Assembly (NCBI GenBank): GCA_947455255.1
Contig: CANGOA010000001.1
Location: 1-64,000 of the forward strand
Direction of reading: 5' to 3'
DNA: 64,000 bases
From: Flavobacteriia bacterium
Lineage (GTDB): Bacteria > Bacteroidota > Bacteroidia > Flavobacteriales_D > Crocinitomicaceae
The notes under the pieces are model-generated. The model was given only the letters and a program-made list of their open reading frames with translations, did no database searches and had not been told where the DNA came from. Positions within the stretch are counted from its first letter, which is position 1. Each line of letters opens with the position of its first letter. A program made the translations under genes and the position numbers. Positions 46,244 to 54,800 of this stretch are shown one piece after another.

Positions 46244-47512
46244 TTAGTTACTTGAACCTGCCGTAATTATTGTAAGGTTATCCCAAGATAAATATTTATT
46301 AGCAACATTTATTAAATCCTTTGAAGTAATAATGTTCACTCTTCTAATTAATGAATCATAAAATTCAAATCCTTTACCTTGTAATTGTACCGCCATAAAT
46401 AAATCCATCATTGCATTTGGACCGTCTGCATGTTTTAACAATTGACCTAATACATAGTTTTTTACTAGATTTAATTCATCTTCGCTAACTAATTCATTTT
46501 GTAAACGTTCGATTTCTACTTTTATTTCATGTAAGGTAGATGAAACAAATTCTTTTCCTACTTCAGTTGCTATAATAAAATATCCTGTCAGATTTGCTTC
46601 TGAAAGTCCACTTCCTATTCCATAAGTATACCCTTTGTCTTCGCGAATGTTTGACATCAAACGACTCCCAAAATAATCACCTAAAATGGTTTGAAGAATT
46701 TGAAAATCGATAAAGTCTGAATGGCTTTTATTGAATAGAGGCATTCCTATTCTTATAGCAGTTTGTAATGCATCTGCTTTTTCAATATGAAAAGTTCCTT
46801 TGTTGTTTATAAATTGTTTTTCGTATTCTGGTTTTGCTTGAATCGCAAACGGGATTAATTTTTCATGAAAATGATTCACAAAGCTTTGTTCCATATTTCC
46901 CACTAGAACAACCTTCAATAAACCATTCAGATAGTACTCTTTATGAAAATTTTTTAACCCAGCAATTGTGATTGCATCATAATCTTTTAATTCAATCTGA
47001 CGAGCATAATTGGGTGAGTTAGCAAAAAGCTGTTTTTGAAATTCTCGTCTTGCGAGAATACTCACTTTCTCGCTTGAAATTAAAAATTGTTGTTTTTTTT
47101 CACGGATATTATCTGAGACTTCTTGTTCGTTAAAAGTTACATTATGAATAGCGTCTAATACTATATCGATTGCAGCTTCTGCATTTTTTCTTAAACAATA
47201 AAGAGATACTATAGCGACCTCTTGTCCTAATTCTTGATCTATAAAAGCACCTAAAGAATCTAATTCTTCATTAATCTGAATACTTGTTTTTGTTTTAGTA
47301 CCTGAAAATAATAAGTTATTTACACTTCCTGCAATTTTTTCTAAACTTCGAATAGAACCTGCATTAAAATGTAGTTCTATACGCATAGTTTCGTCAAGAA
47401 CCTCTTTCATCCAATACAGTTTTGAAAACTCATTAATTGGAATAATTGTTGGTTCTACGAAATTAATTTTGGTAATTGGGGAAAGTGTTGGTTGTAATGT
47501 TCTATCTAACAT
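46244..47512 (-). CDS. M16 peptidase-family subunit lacking the zinc motif
   Basis: The 422 aa protein has the M16 fold (two repeated alpha/beta halves). At the position of the zinc motif it reads NAGSIRSLEKIAGSVNNLLFSGT, without H-x-x-E-H. In its second half it has R-L-M-S-N-I-R-E-D-K-G-Y-T-Y-G, the R/Y substrate-binding pair expected in the non-catalytic partner of a split M16 enzyme. It lies one base after the catalytic subunit gene, so they probably form a heterodimer like mitochondrial processing peptidase. No signal peptide is visible, so a cytoplasmic or unusual export location is likely. It should not be read as a broken gene. Confidence 0.85.
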   Translation of the reverse strand: MLDRTLQPTLSPITKINFVEPTIIPINEFSKLYWMKEVLDETMRIELHFNAGSIRSLEKIAGSVNNLLFSGTKTKTSIQINEELDSLGAFIDQELGQEVAIVSLYCLRKNAEAAIDIVLDAIHNVTFNEQEVSDNIREKKQQFLISSEKVSILARREFQKQLFANSPNYARQIELKDYDAITIAGLKNFHKEYYLNGLLKVVLVGNMEQSFVNHFHEKLIPFAIQAKPEYEKQFINNKGTFHIEKADALQTAIRIGMPLFNKSHSDFIDFQILQTILGDYFGSRLMSNIREDKGYTYGIGSGLSEANLTGYFIIATEVGKEFVSSTLHEIKVEIERLQNELVSEDELNLVKNYVLGQLLKHADGPNAMMDLFMAVQLQGKGFEFYDSLIRRVNIITSKDLINVANKYLSWDNLTIITAGSSN

Positions 47513-47513
47513 T

Positions 47514-48749
47514 TTAAATTGCTTTAACTTTTAATAATGTACAATTGCTTTCTTGAAGAATATCATTAGCAACAGCCTGTATGTGTTCTGCTTGAATGTT
47601 CTCATATAACAAAGCTTCTTCGTTAATTCCGTTAGCATCTCCTAACAATTCAAAATAACATAGATTCATCGTTCTATTAAGCAAACCTTGTTCCTGAAAT
47701 TCTTTTGCAGTACGAATTTTATTTTTTAAACGATGTAGTTCATTATCAGACAACTGCTTTTTTTTGATTTCTGTTAATACTTTCCAAATTGATTGTTCAA
47801 CTTCATCAAATGTTTTACCTTCTGATAATTTACCTTCTATTACAAGTAAACCATTGTCTAGTGATCCAGAGATATAAGCATTGATTTCAGTCACTAATTT
47901 TTGTTCTTTTTGTACTTGTGTATATAAACGCGATGATTTGTCCCTACCAAGTGCGTCAGATAAAACATCAACAATATAATATTCTAAAGATTTACGTTCT
48001 GGCATTTTAAAAGCAAAGTAAAATGCATCTGATGGCACATTTCGTTCTATCGTTTTTTCTTTTTTAATAGTTTGTTTAGGTTCTTGAGGTAATAAACGTG
48101 CTGGTTTAATACCACTTGGGATGTCACCAAACCATTTTTCTATTAACTTTTTTATGAAGTCTAATTCAAAATTACCTGCGATACAAAGAATTGCGTTACT
48201 AGGACAATAATGTTTTTTGAAGAAACTTTTGACATCATCCATAGTCGCGTCTTCAATGTGTCTTAATTCTTTACCAATTGTTGCCCATTTGTAAGGGTGT
48301 ACTTCGTACGCTAAAGGTCTTAGTTCTAGCCAAACATCTCCATATGGTTGATTGAGATAGCGTTGTTTGAACTCTTCCATTACAACACTTCTTTGTGTTT
48401 CTAAGCTTTTGTCTGTAAAAGCTAAGGATAACATTCTGTCAGATTCGAGCCATAATGCTGTTTCTAAATTTTGTGCAGGAATGATGTCATAGTAGTTCGT
48501 AATATCATTCGATGTAAATGCATTGCTTTCTCCACCTGCATTTTGTAATGGAGCATCAAAATCTGGAATATTAATTGAACCTCCAAACATTAAATGTTCA
48601 AACAAATGGGCAAATCCAGTTTTGTTTTCGTCTTCATCGCGAGCACCTACATCGTAAAGTGTGTTTACAACAGCAAGTGGAGTAGTTACATCTTTATGAA
48701 ATAGCACGCGAAGTCCATTAGGTAAAGTAAATCGTTCGAATTGTATCAT
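47514..48749 (-). CDS. M16 zinc peptidase, catalytic subunit
   Basis: The 411 aa protein carries the inverted zinc motif H-L-F-E-H (His48, Glu51, His52) and the distal Glu in VVMEEFKQR about 77 residues later, typical of M16 (pitrilysin/MPP) peptidases. The GxNAFTS..D region (GGESNAFTSNDITNYY) is also present. Its gene starts with a one-base overlap with the flavoprotein gene stop and is followed by the second subunit. These peptidases cut peptides, often signal-type or processed ones; the substrate here is unknown. It lacks a signal peptide. Confidence 0.92.
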   Translation of the reverse strand: MIQFERFTLPNGLRVLFHKDVTTPLAVVNTLYDVGARDEDENKTGFAHLFEHLMFGGSINIPDFDAPLQNAGGESNAFTSNDITNYYDIIPAQNLETALWLESDRMLSLAFTDKSLETQRSVVMEEFKQRYLNQPYGDVWLELRPLAYEVHPYKWATIGKELRHIEDATMDDVKSFFKKHYCPSNAILCIAGNFELDFIKKLIEKWFGDIPSGIKPARLLPQEPKQTIKKEKTIERNVPSDAFYFAFKMPERKSLEYYIVDVLSDALGRDKSSRLYTQVQKEQKLVTEINAYISGSLDNGLLVIEGKLSEGKTFDEVEQSIWKVLTEIKKKQLSDNELHRLKNKIRTAKEFQEQGLLNRTMNLCYFELLGDANGINEEALLYENIQAEHIQAVANDILQESNCTLLKVKAI

Positions 48750-49702
48750 TAAAATTGAAATTTAGAAGATTGTTGTTCTTTTAGTGTATGGTGAAATTCT
48801 GTAATAATTTCTATTAGTATCTCATTTGCAGGTTTTATTTCATGAATTAGGCTTGCGATTTGTCCTATTTCTAATTCTCCTTCATGAAGATCTCCTTCAA
48901 ACATTCCTTTTTTAGCTCTTCCTCGACCTAAAATTTCTTCGAGTTCCTGAGATGAAGCGTCATTTTGATAGGCATTTTCAAGTTTTTTAAAGAATGCATT
49001 TTTAAGAAGTCGAACAGGTGTCAATTCTTTTAATGTGAGCAAGGTATCACCTTCTTGTGCTTGTACTATTGCTTCTTTGAAAGATTGGTGTGCACTTGAT
49101 TCAGAAGAAGTAACGAAACGGCTACCTATTTGTACACCATCAGCACCAAGGTTCATAGCAGCTAACATTGTTCTACCTGTTCCAATACCACCAGCAGCAA
49201 TTAATGGGATTGATATTTGTTTAGCTACATTTGGAATTAAACATAAAGTTGTAGTTTCATCACGACCATTATGTCCACCTGCTTCAAATCCTTCAGCTAC
49301 TATTGCATCTACACCAGCTTCTTGTGCTTTTAAAGCAAACTTTACACTTGACACAACATGAATGACTTTACATCCATTGTCTTGTAATTTTTTTGTCCAA
49401 ATTTTCGGATTACCTGCAGAAGTAATTACAACAGGAATTTTATGTTTAATAATAGTGTCTATGTGTTTTTCAATGTCGGGATATAACATTGGTAAATTTA
49501 CTCCAAATGGTTTGTTAGTAGCTGATTTACATTTTAGTATTTGTTGGTTTAAAACGTCTGGGTACATAGAACCAGCACCTAAGATGCCTAAACCACCTGC
49601 ATTACTTACAGCGGTAGCTAATTCCCATCCAGAACACCATATCATACCTGCTTGAATGATAGGGTATTGTATTTTTAATAAATTGCAAATTTTATTTGTC
49701 AT
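48749..49702 (-). CDS. FMN-dependent NPD-family flavoprotein (nitronate monooxygenase or FabK-like)
   Basis: The 317 aa TIM-barrel protein has Y-P-I-I-Q-A-G-M at the N-terminus, the A-V-S-N-A-G-G-L-G-I-L-G-A-G strand, the P-F-G-V-N-L segment, G-F-E-A-G-G-H and A-A-G-G-I-G-x-G, all typical of the 2-nitropropane dioxygenase/nitronate monooxygenase and FabK enoyl-ACP reductase II family. The E-G-F-E-A-G-G-H-N-G stretch is close to that of FabK. The two activities cannot be separated by eye. It heads the seven-gene string (49702 to 42210) and is divergent from menA. No strong promoter element was found upstream (best near match TATTTTCG). Confidence 0.8.
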   Translation of the reverse strand: MTNKICNLLKIQYPIIQAGMIWCSGWELATAVSNAGGLGILGAGSMYPDVLNQQILKCKSATNKPFGVNLPMLYPDIEKHIDTIIKHKIPVVITSAGNPKIWTKKLQDNGCKVIHVVSSVKFALKAQEAGVDAIVAEGFEAGGHNGRDETTTLCLIPNVAKQISIPLIAAGGIGTGRTMLAAMNLGADGVQIGSRFVTSSESSAHQSFKEAIVQAQEGDTLLTLKELTPVRLLKNAFFKKLENAYQNDASSQELEEILGRGRAKKGMFEGDLHEGELEIGQIASLIHEIKPANEILIEIITEFHHTLKEQQSSKFQF

Positions 49703-49808
49703 TCTATTGTTTTTTGAACGAACTACGAAAATACAAAAGAGAATGTAAACGTATTTAACTTATTCAATAAGTTTTGGGGATGCACATTGTGTATAACGTC
49801 TTTTCTTG

Positions 49809-49816
49809 TACATTTG
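49809..49816 (+). promoter_or_regulatory. Complete-looking Bacteroidetes promoter for menA (TTG-N17-TACATTTG)
   Basis: TACATTTG matches TAnnTTTG 18 bases before the menA ATG. TTG at 49789-49791 lies 17 bases upstream, the normal spacing for the -33 element. This is the best promoter in the window. Confidence 0.6.
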
Positions 49817-49834
49817 AATCTTAAAAATTCAACT

Positions 49835-50728
49835 ATGAAGATTAAGTCTTGGATTAGTGCATTTCGTTTACGAACGCTTCCACTTTCATTATCAGGGATT
49901 ATTTTAGGGTCTTTTATTGCAAGAGAACATGGGTTTTGGAGTGGTTCTATATTTGTTTTTGCATTATTAACAACGTTATTTTTTCAAATTTTATCCAATC
50001 TTGCAAATGATTTAGGAGATTCACAAAAAGGTACTGATAACGAATATCGTGTAGGGCCAATGAGAGCAGTTCAGTCAGGTGAAATTTCTCAACAACAAAT
50101 GAAGATAGCAGTTTTTGTTTTTAGTTTACTTTCACTTTTATCTGCTATTTATCTTATAAAAATAAGTGCGAATGGCATGAATCAGGAAATGATTTTGATT
50201 TATGGAGTTTTAGCAATTTTATCCATTTTAGCTGCCGTAACTTATACTGTTGGTAAGCGAGCGTATGGTTATAGTGGCTTTGGAGATGTTTTTGTTTTTA
50301 TTTTCTTTGGTTTAGTAAGTGTTCTTGGAAGTTATACTTTATATACAAAACAATTTAACTGGGAAGTTATTTTTCCTGCAATAACAGTAGGAATGTTGAG
50401 TACAGCTGTACTTAATTTAAATAATATGCGTGATCGTATAAATGACTCTAATGCGGGCAAAATTACAATTGTAGTAAAATTAGGCAAAGAAAAAGCAAAG
50501 AAATACCATATGTTTTTGATCTTTTCATCAATTGCTTCAATCATCTTTTTTGTAAGTCACTTTGGACTACTTCAATATGTATTTTTACTTCCTGTAGGTT
50601 TGTTAAGTGCTCATCTTCGAAAAGTCTTATCTATTCAAAACGAAAAAGATTTTGATCCAGAACTTAAAAAAGTAGCTTTAATTACTTTTGGGATATCTAT
50701 TCTGTATGCAATAATTTCAATTTGCTAA
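49835..50728 (+). CDS. menA: 1,4-dihydroxy-2-naphthoate polyprenyltransferase MenA
   Basis: MenA attaches the isoprenoid chain to dihydroxynaphthoate in menaquinone synthesis. The ATG at 49835 (MKIKSWISAFRLRTLPLSL) gives 297 aa and follows the promoter at 49809; the frame from 49787 would overlap it. UbiA-fold features: about nine membrane helices, the N-D-L-G-D-S-Q-K-G-T-D Asp-rich motif (about residue 65) with R-V-G-P-M-R, and a second conserved N-N-M-R-D-R-I-N-D (about 190-205). It is 13 bases before menC. Both act on respiratory quinone synthesis. Confidence 0.93.
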   Translation: MKIKSWISAFRLRTLPLSLSGIILGSFIAREHGFWSGSIFVFALLTTLFFQILSNLANDLGDSQKGTDNEYRVGPMRAVQSGEISQQQMKIAVFVFSLLSLLSAIYLIKISANGMNQEMILIYGVLAILSILAAVTYTVGKRAYGYSGFGDVFVFIFFGLVSVLGSYTLYTKQFNWEVIFPAITVGMLSTAVLNLNNMRDRINDSNAGKITIVVKLGKEKAKKYHMFLIFSSIASIIFFVSHFGLLQYVFLLPVGLLSAHLRKVLSIQNEKDFDPELKKVALITFGISILYAIISIC

Positions 50729-50741
50729 TTGCAAAAAAAAC

Positions 50742-51806
50742 ATGACTTACAAAGCATCTTTTGAAAAACAAACTTTTATCTTCAAAAACCCAAGTGGAAC
50801 CTCCCGTGGGATTTTAACAGAAAAACATGCTTGGTTTATAACATTATCATCAAAAAATCACTCTGCTGAACCCACTCGTTACTCGTCATTCGTCGCTCAT
50901 TCTTCATCACTCGGAGAATGTTCCGTTATTCCAGGACTTTCTCCTGATTTTACAGATTTCATTTCTTATGAGAATAAATTAAACGAGGTATGTCAGAATA
51001 TTAATTATTATGTTGATCATCTATATGAATTAGCATTGTACCCTTCTATTTTATTTGGAATTGAAACAGCATTGTTGGGTTTGAAAAGTATGAACCAAGG
51101 AATTTTATTTGAGACTCCATTTAGTAGAGGAGAGGTAGGTATTCCAATTAATGGTTTGATTTGGATGGGCTCTAAAGAATTTATGTTGCAGCAGATTGAA
51201 GAAAAATTAAATGCTGGGTTTTCTTGTTTAAAAATGAAAATTGGAGCGATTGATTTTGCTTCAGAATTAGAAATACTTGCTTCAATCCGTAAAAAATATA
51301 GCAAAAAAGATATTGAACTTCGGGTGGATGCGAATGGGGCATTTACATCTAAAGAAGTTTTAGGGAAATTGCAAAAACTATCTAATTTTGATTTACATTC
51401 CATTGAACAGCCAATTAAAACAGGGCAGTGGGAAGAAATGGCAAATTTATGTGCTAAAACTCCCTTACCAATTGCACTTGATGAGGAATTAATTAGTGTC
51501 GTTGGGGAAAATAACAAAGCAACATTGTTGGAAATAATCAAACCGCAATATATAATTTTAAAGCCTAGTCTACATGGAGGTTTGACAGGATCTTCGGAAT
51601 GGATTCAACTTGCAAACCAACGTAATATTCCTTGGTGGATTACATCTGCTTTAGAATCAAATATTGGTTTGAATTGCATCGCTCAATATGCTTCAACATT
51701 TAATAATTCGCTTCCTCAAGGTCTAGGAACAGGTGGATTATACTTAAATAATACTCCTACAAGTTTGTCAATTCATAAAGGTTTTATTTGGAATTGTTTT
51801 ACATAA
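50742..51806 (+). CDS. menC: o-Succinylbenzoate synthase MenC
   Basis: MenC dehydrates SHCHC to o-succinylbenzoate in menaquinone synthesis. The 354 aa enolase-superfamily protein has the K-M-K pair (C-L-K-M-K-I-G, about residue 165), metal ligands in R-V-D-A-N-G, I-E-Q-P and L-D-E-E-L, and W-W-I-T-S-A-L-E-S-N-I-G near the end. An unusual Ser/His/Arg-rich stretch interrupts the N-terminal capping domain (encoded at 50866-50926) between W-F-I-T-L and L-G-E-C-S. It adds roughly ten residues beyond the family norm without disrupting the frame. The other men genes lie elsewhere. Confidence 0.92.
   Translation: MTYKASFEKQTFIFKNPSGTSRGILTEKHAWFITLSSKNHSAEPTRYSSFVAHSSSLGECSVIPGLSPDFTDFISYENKLNEVCQNINYYVDHLYELALYPSILFGIETALLGLKSMNQGILFETPFSRGEVGIPINGLIWMGSKEFMLQQIEEKLNAGFSCLKMKIGAIDFASELEILASIRKKYSKKDIELRVDANGAFTSKEVLGKLQKLSNFDLHSIEQPIKTGQWEEMANLCAKTPLPIALDEELISVVGENNKATLLEIIKPQYIILKPSLHGGLTGSSEWIQLANQRNIPWWITSALESNIGLNCIAQYASTFNNSLPQGLGTGGLYLNNTPTSLSIHKGFIWNCFT
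50866..50926 (+). other. In-frame C-rich repeat-like insert within menC
   Basis: The segment contains ACTCGTTACTCGTCATTCGT and further CTC/TTC units, quite unlike the A/T-rich coding DNA around it. It encodes about 20 residues rich in S, H, R and A (SAEPTRYSSFVAHSSSL). Similar C-rich wording (CTCCTCGCTTACG) occurs in the spacer at 34540-34553, so an intergenic-type repeat may have entered this gene. Confidence 0.45.
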
Positions 51807-51837
51807 GAAATATTCAAATTTTTCTAACTTTTTTTGG

Positions 51838-51845
51838 TAAATTTG
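51838..51845 (+). promoter_or_regulatory. Possible -7 promoter element for the large T9SS cargo gene
   Basis: TAAATTTG matches TAnnTTTG, 53 bases before the ATG, the most distant of the set. A small inverted repeat, GACTA-N6-TAGTC (51855-51870), lies in the predicted leader. Confidence 0.4.
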
Positions 51846-51898
51846 GCAACCTTGGACTATTTGTTTAGTCTAAATAATATATAAAAAGTTTTATTTCT

Positions 51899-54800
51899 AT
51901 GAAAAATATAAAAATTTACCTTATTTTAATAATGTCAATTTTGGTAAGATTCGCTTCAGTTGCTCAGTGTGCTTGTACTGATGTTACCGTAGCGTCAAAT
52001 CCTTGTCCTCCTGTAGCAACATTATATACAGATGTAAATGCAGCTTCTAGTGCACCTCAGGTAAAGACTACTTTTACTGCTGTGCCATTTGCCGTTTCCG
52101 GAACTTCTTACGTTTTTTGTACAAAATATACAATTCCTGCTGGAGTTACTAAAATAGGAGTTTTAAATTATATGGGTACTCCAAATGTGGGTACTTTTAA
52201 TCGAGGTAATTGGCAGGCTTTTGATGTTTCTGGTTGTTCTTCTCCAATAGCTGGAACTACAGCAACATCTCCTTCAGGAGGAGCTGCAGAATTTACCGTA
52301 ACTCCAGGCTCAACGTATAAATTTTGTGTAACTATAGATATATCATCAAATTTTACAAATGGTACAATTACTAGTTCAGAATTTTACATGTATAACGCCA
52401 CCACAACATCCACTTGTCCTGCTTCTGTAGGTACTATATCTGTGACTGGAGGTACAAGCGTAAGTACTACAGAATATAATTTAACTACAAATGGGGCTAC
52501 TATATCTATTTCAAGTTCTGGCTCAGTTTTACCATCTCCAAGTACCGTAACTGCAGGAAGCACTTCTACCTATGGGTATTTTATTTTTACACAAATGCCG
52601 ACTTTGCCTTTTGCAGATGTTACCCCTGCTGGGATAACTTCTTTACCTGGATTTAAAGGTGTAGTGTCAGGTACTTCTATTTCTGATGATAATAATTCAG
52701 GTGTATCGAAATCTGTTGCAGGTGCTACAACTTTATATTTTATCCCAGCTGTATTTGATAAAAAAACTGGTGGTCTAACATTGGATGATGATGCAGATGG
52801 CTGTTATGCTGTTGGTACTCCTATTAAAGTAAATTATAGTGTTACTCCACCACCTTCTACTTGTTCATCTTGTGCAGCGGCAACTTGTCCTGCTTCTTCG
52901 GTGACTGCAACTTCTGTAACAACAGCAAGAACAAATCTTACTACTCAATTAACAACAGATGGTGATCAATATAATACCTTAACTGTAAATGCAGGTGGTA
53001 GTACAACTATATGTGTTCCTGTTACAGTTACTGCAGGTTCAACAATCTTAGGATTTAAACAAAGAGCTTTTGGAACACCAAATGCATGTACTAGTCCAAC
53101 TGAAGAAGTAATTACTTATAAATTGACAACTTCAAGCTGTGGAGCAACAATAGCTCCAAATAGAACAAATGCTTCTAATGTTTCTAGTGGATTTAATCCA
53201 GAATGGGATAATCTAACACCAGGAAATTATGTTTTATGTTATACGGTTTCAGTTTCTGCAAGCGCCCTATGTTCCAGTTATGAATTAGATGGAATTGGTT
53301 ATTATAATGTAGGCCCTACTCCACCACCGACACCTCCATGTCCTACAGAAAAAACATATATTTCATTAGATTGGAAACAAACAAATCCTTTTATTTCATG
53401 GAATGCAAAAACCTATAATTGCTCATCTCCTTCTGAAACAGTTTATAAAAATGTTGATATAAATACAATTGCAACTGGTGGTCAAATTCAACCCTTCCCA
53501 GGTTTCAAAATGGATATGGCGATGAATACTAACTCAGACACTAAATCTTCAATGCTAGTTTCTGTTAATGGTGTGCCTTATTCTTATTATGGACCGACTG
53601 GTACTGCACCAGCTGGTGTGTTAGATTGGGGTCCAATGGCAACTGCTGGACAACAAGTAATGGAACCTTATATTTTGAAAGGAAGTACAGTTACGTTGTC
53701 AATTTGTGATACTCGAGCAACTAATCAGAGTTTTGCTTATACTATCTGGGATTATGCAACTGGAAATACATTAACAACAGGTACTGCAACTCCAAAATCT
53801 GGAGCATGTACCACCGTGACTTTCACACTTACCGCACCTACAATGACATGGAAAATAGATGGTATGTCAACAGGTGTAACTGATAATAACAATGGTTCTT
53901 GTTCATTTGATCCTAAAGCTTTGGCTGCTGGTAATCATACATTACAGTATACATTCAACAATGGAGCTGGGTGTACGGTTACAGGAAATTTAGAACCTTT
54001 CACAACTTCTGGTGGTCCTACCATTACACCTGCAACACCTTTATCTGTTTGTGCAGGTACAACATCAACAACATTTACTTATACCTCAACTGGTACTCCA
54101 ACTACCTATAGTATTGATTGGGATGCAGCAGCTAATACAGCAGGTTTTAGTGATGTAGTTGATGCTGTTCTAACTGCTTCCCCGCAATCAATTACTTTAC
54201 CTGTAGGTGCTGCTGCGGCAACATACACTGGAAGTTTAACTGTTAAAAATGCTTCTGGATGTACGAGTGTTGCACAAAATATTTCAGTAACTCTTACTTC
54301 GGGTCCTGTAATTTCTGGAAAAACTTCAGTATGTTTGGGTGAAACTCTACAATTAAGTGGTACTGCACCTAAAAATGCAACAACACCTTGGGTTTCTGCT
54401 TCACCCGCTGTAGCTACTATCAATAACACTGGTTTAGTGAGTTCTCTTACAGTTGGTAATACTGTAATCACATATAAAGATCTTAATGGATGTACAGCTA
54501 CTAAAACAATAACAGTAACAGGAAACCCTACTTTAACAGCAACACCTACTTCAATACTTGTATCTGCTAATTCTGCGATTTCGGTTTCAGGTGGATCAGG
54601 TACGGGTGCTACTAGTCCAAATGATTGGGTTTCTAGTTCGACAGCAACAGCAACAATAGTGGGAGCTGGACAATCAGCAACAGTTACGGGTGTTGCTCCT
54701 GGAAATACAAATATTATTTATACGGACAATAATGGTTGTGATGACACGGTACAAGTTACCGTTACAATTCCTGGCTGTATTACAATTAATAATCCTTCAT

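Noticed and set aside
46244-47512. Reading the M16 protein without H-x-x-E-H as a pseudogene
   Set aside because: The open frame is full length and retains the R/Y subunit signature, which fits a non-catalytic partner.
51017-51541. 174-codon antisense frame opposite menC
   Set aside because: It runs opposite clear catalytic motifs of MenC and has no family resemblance or promoter.
51855-51870. GACTA-N6-TAGTC inverted repeat in the leader of the large surface gene
   Set aside because: The short arms could occur by chance and no second copy was found; kept only as a note on the promoter entry.
54106-54471. 121-codon antisense frame within the large surface protein gene
   Set aside because: It arises from Thr/Ser/Ala-rich coding repeats on the other strand.
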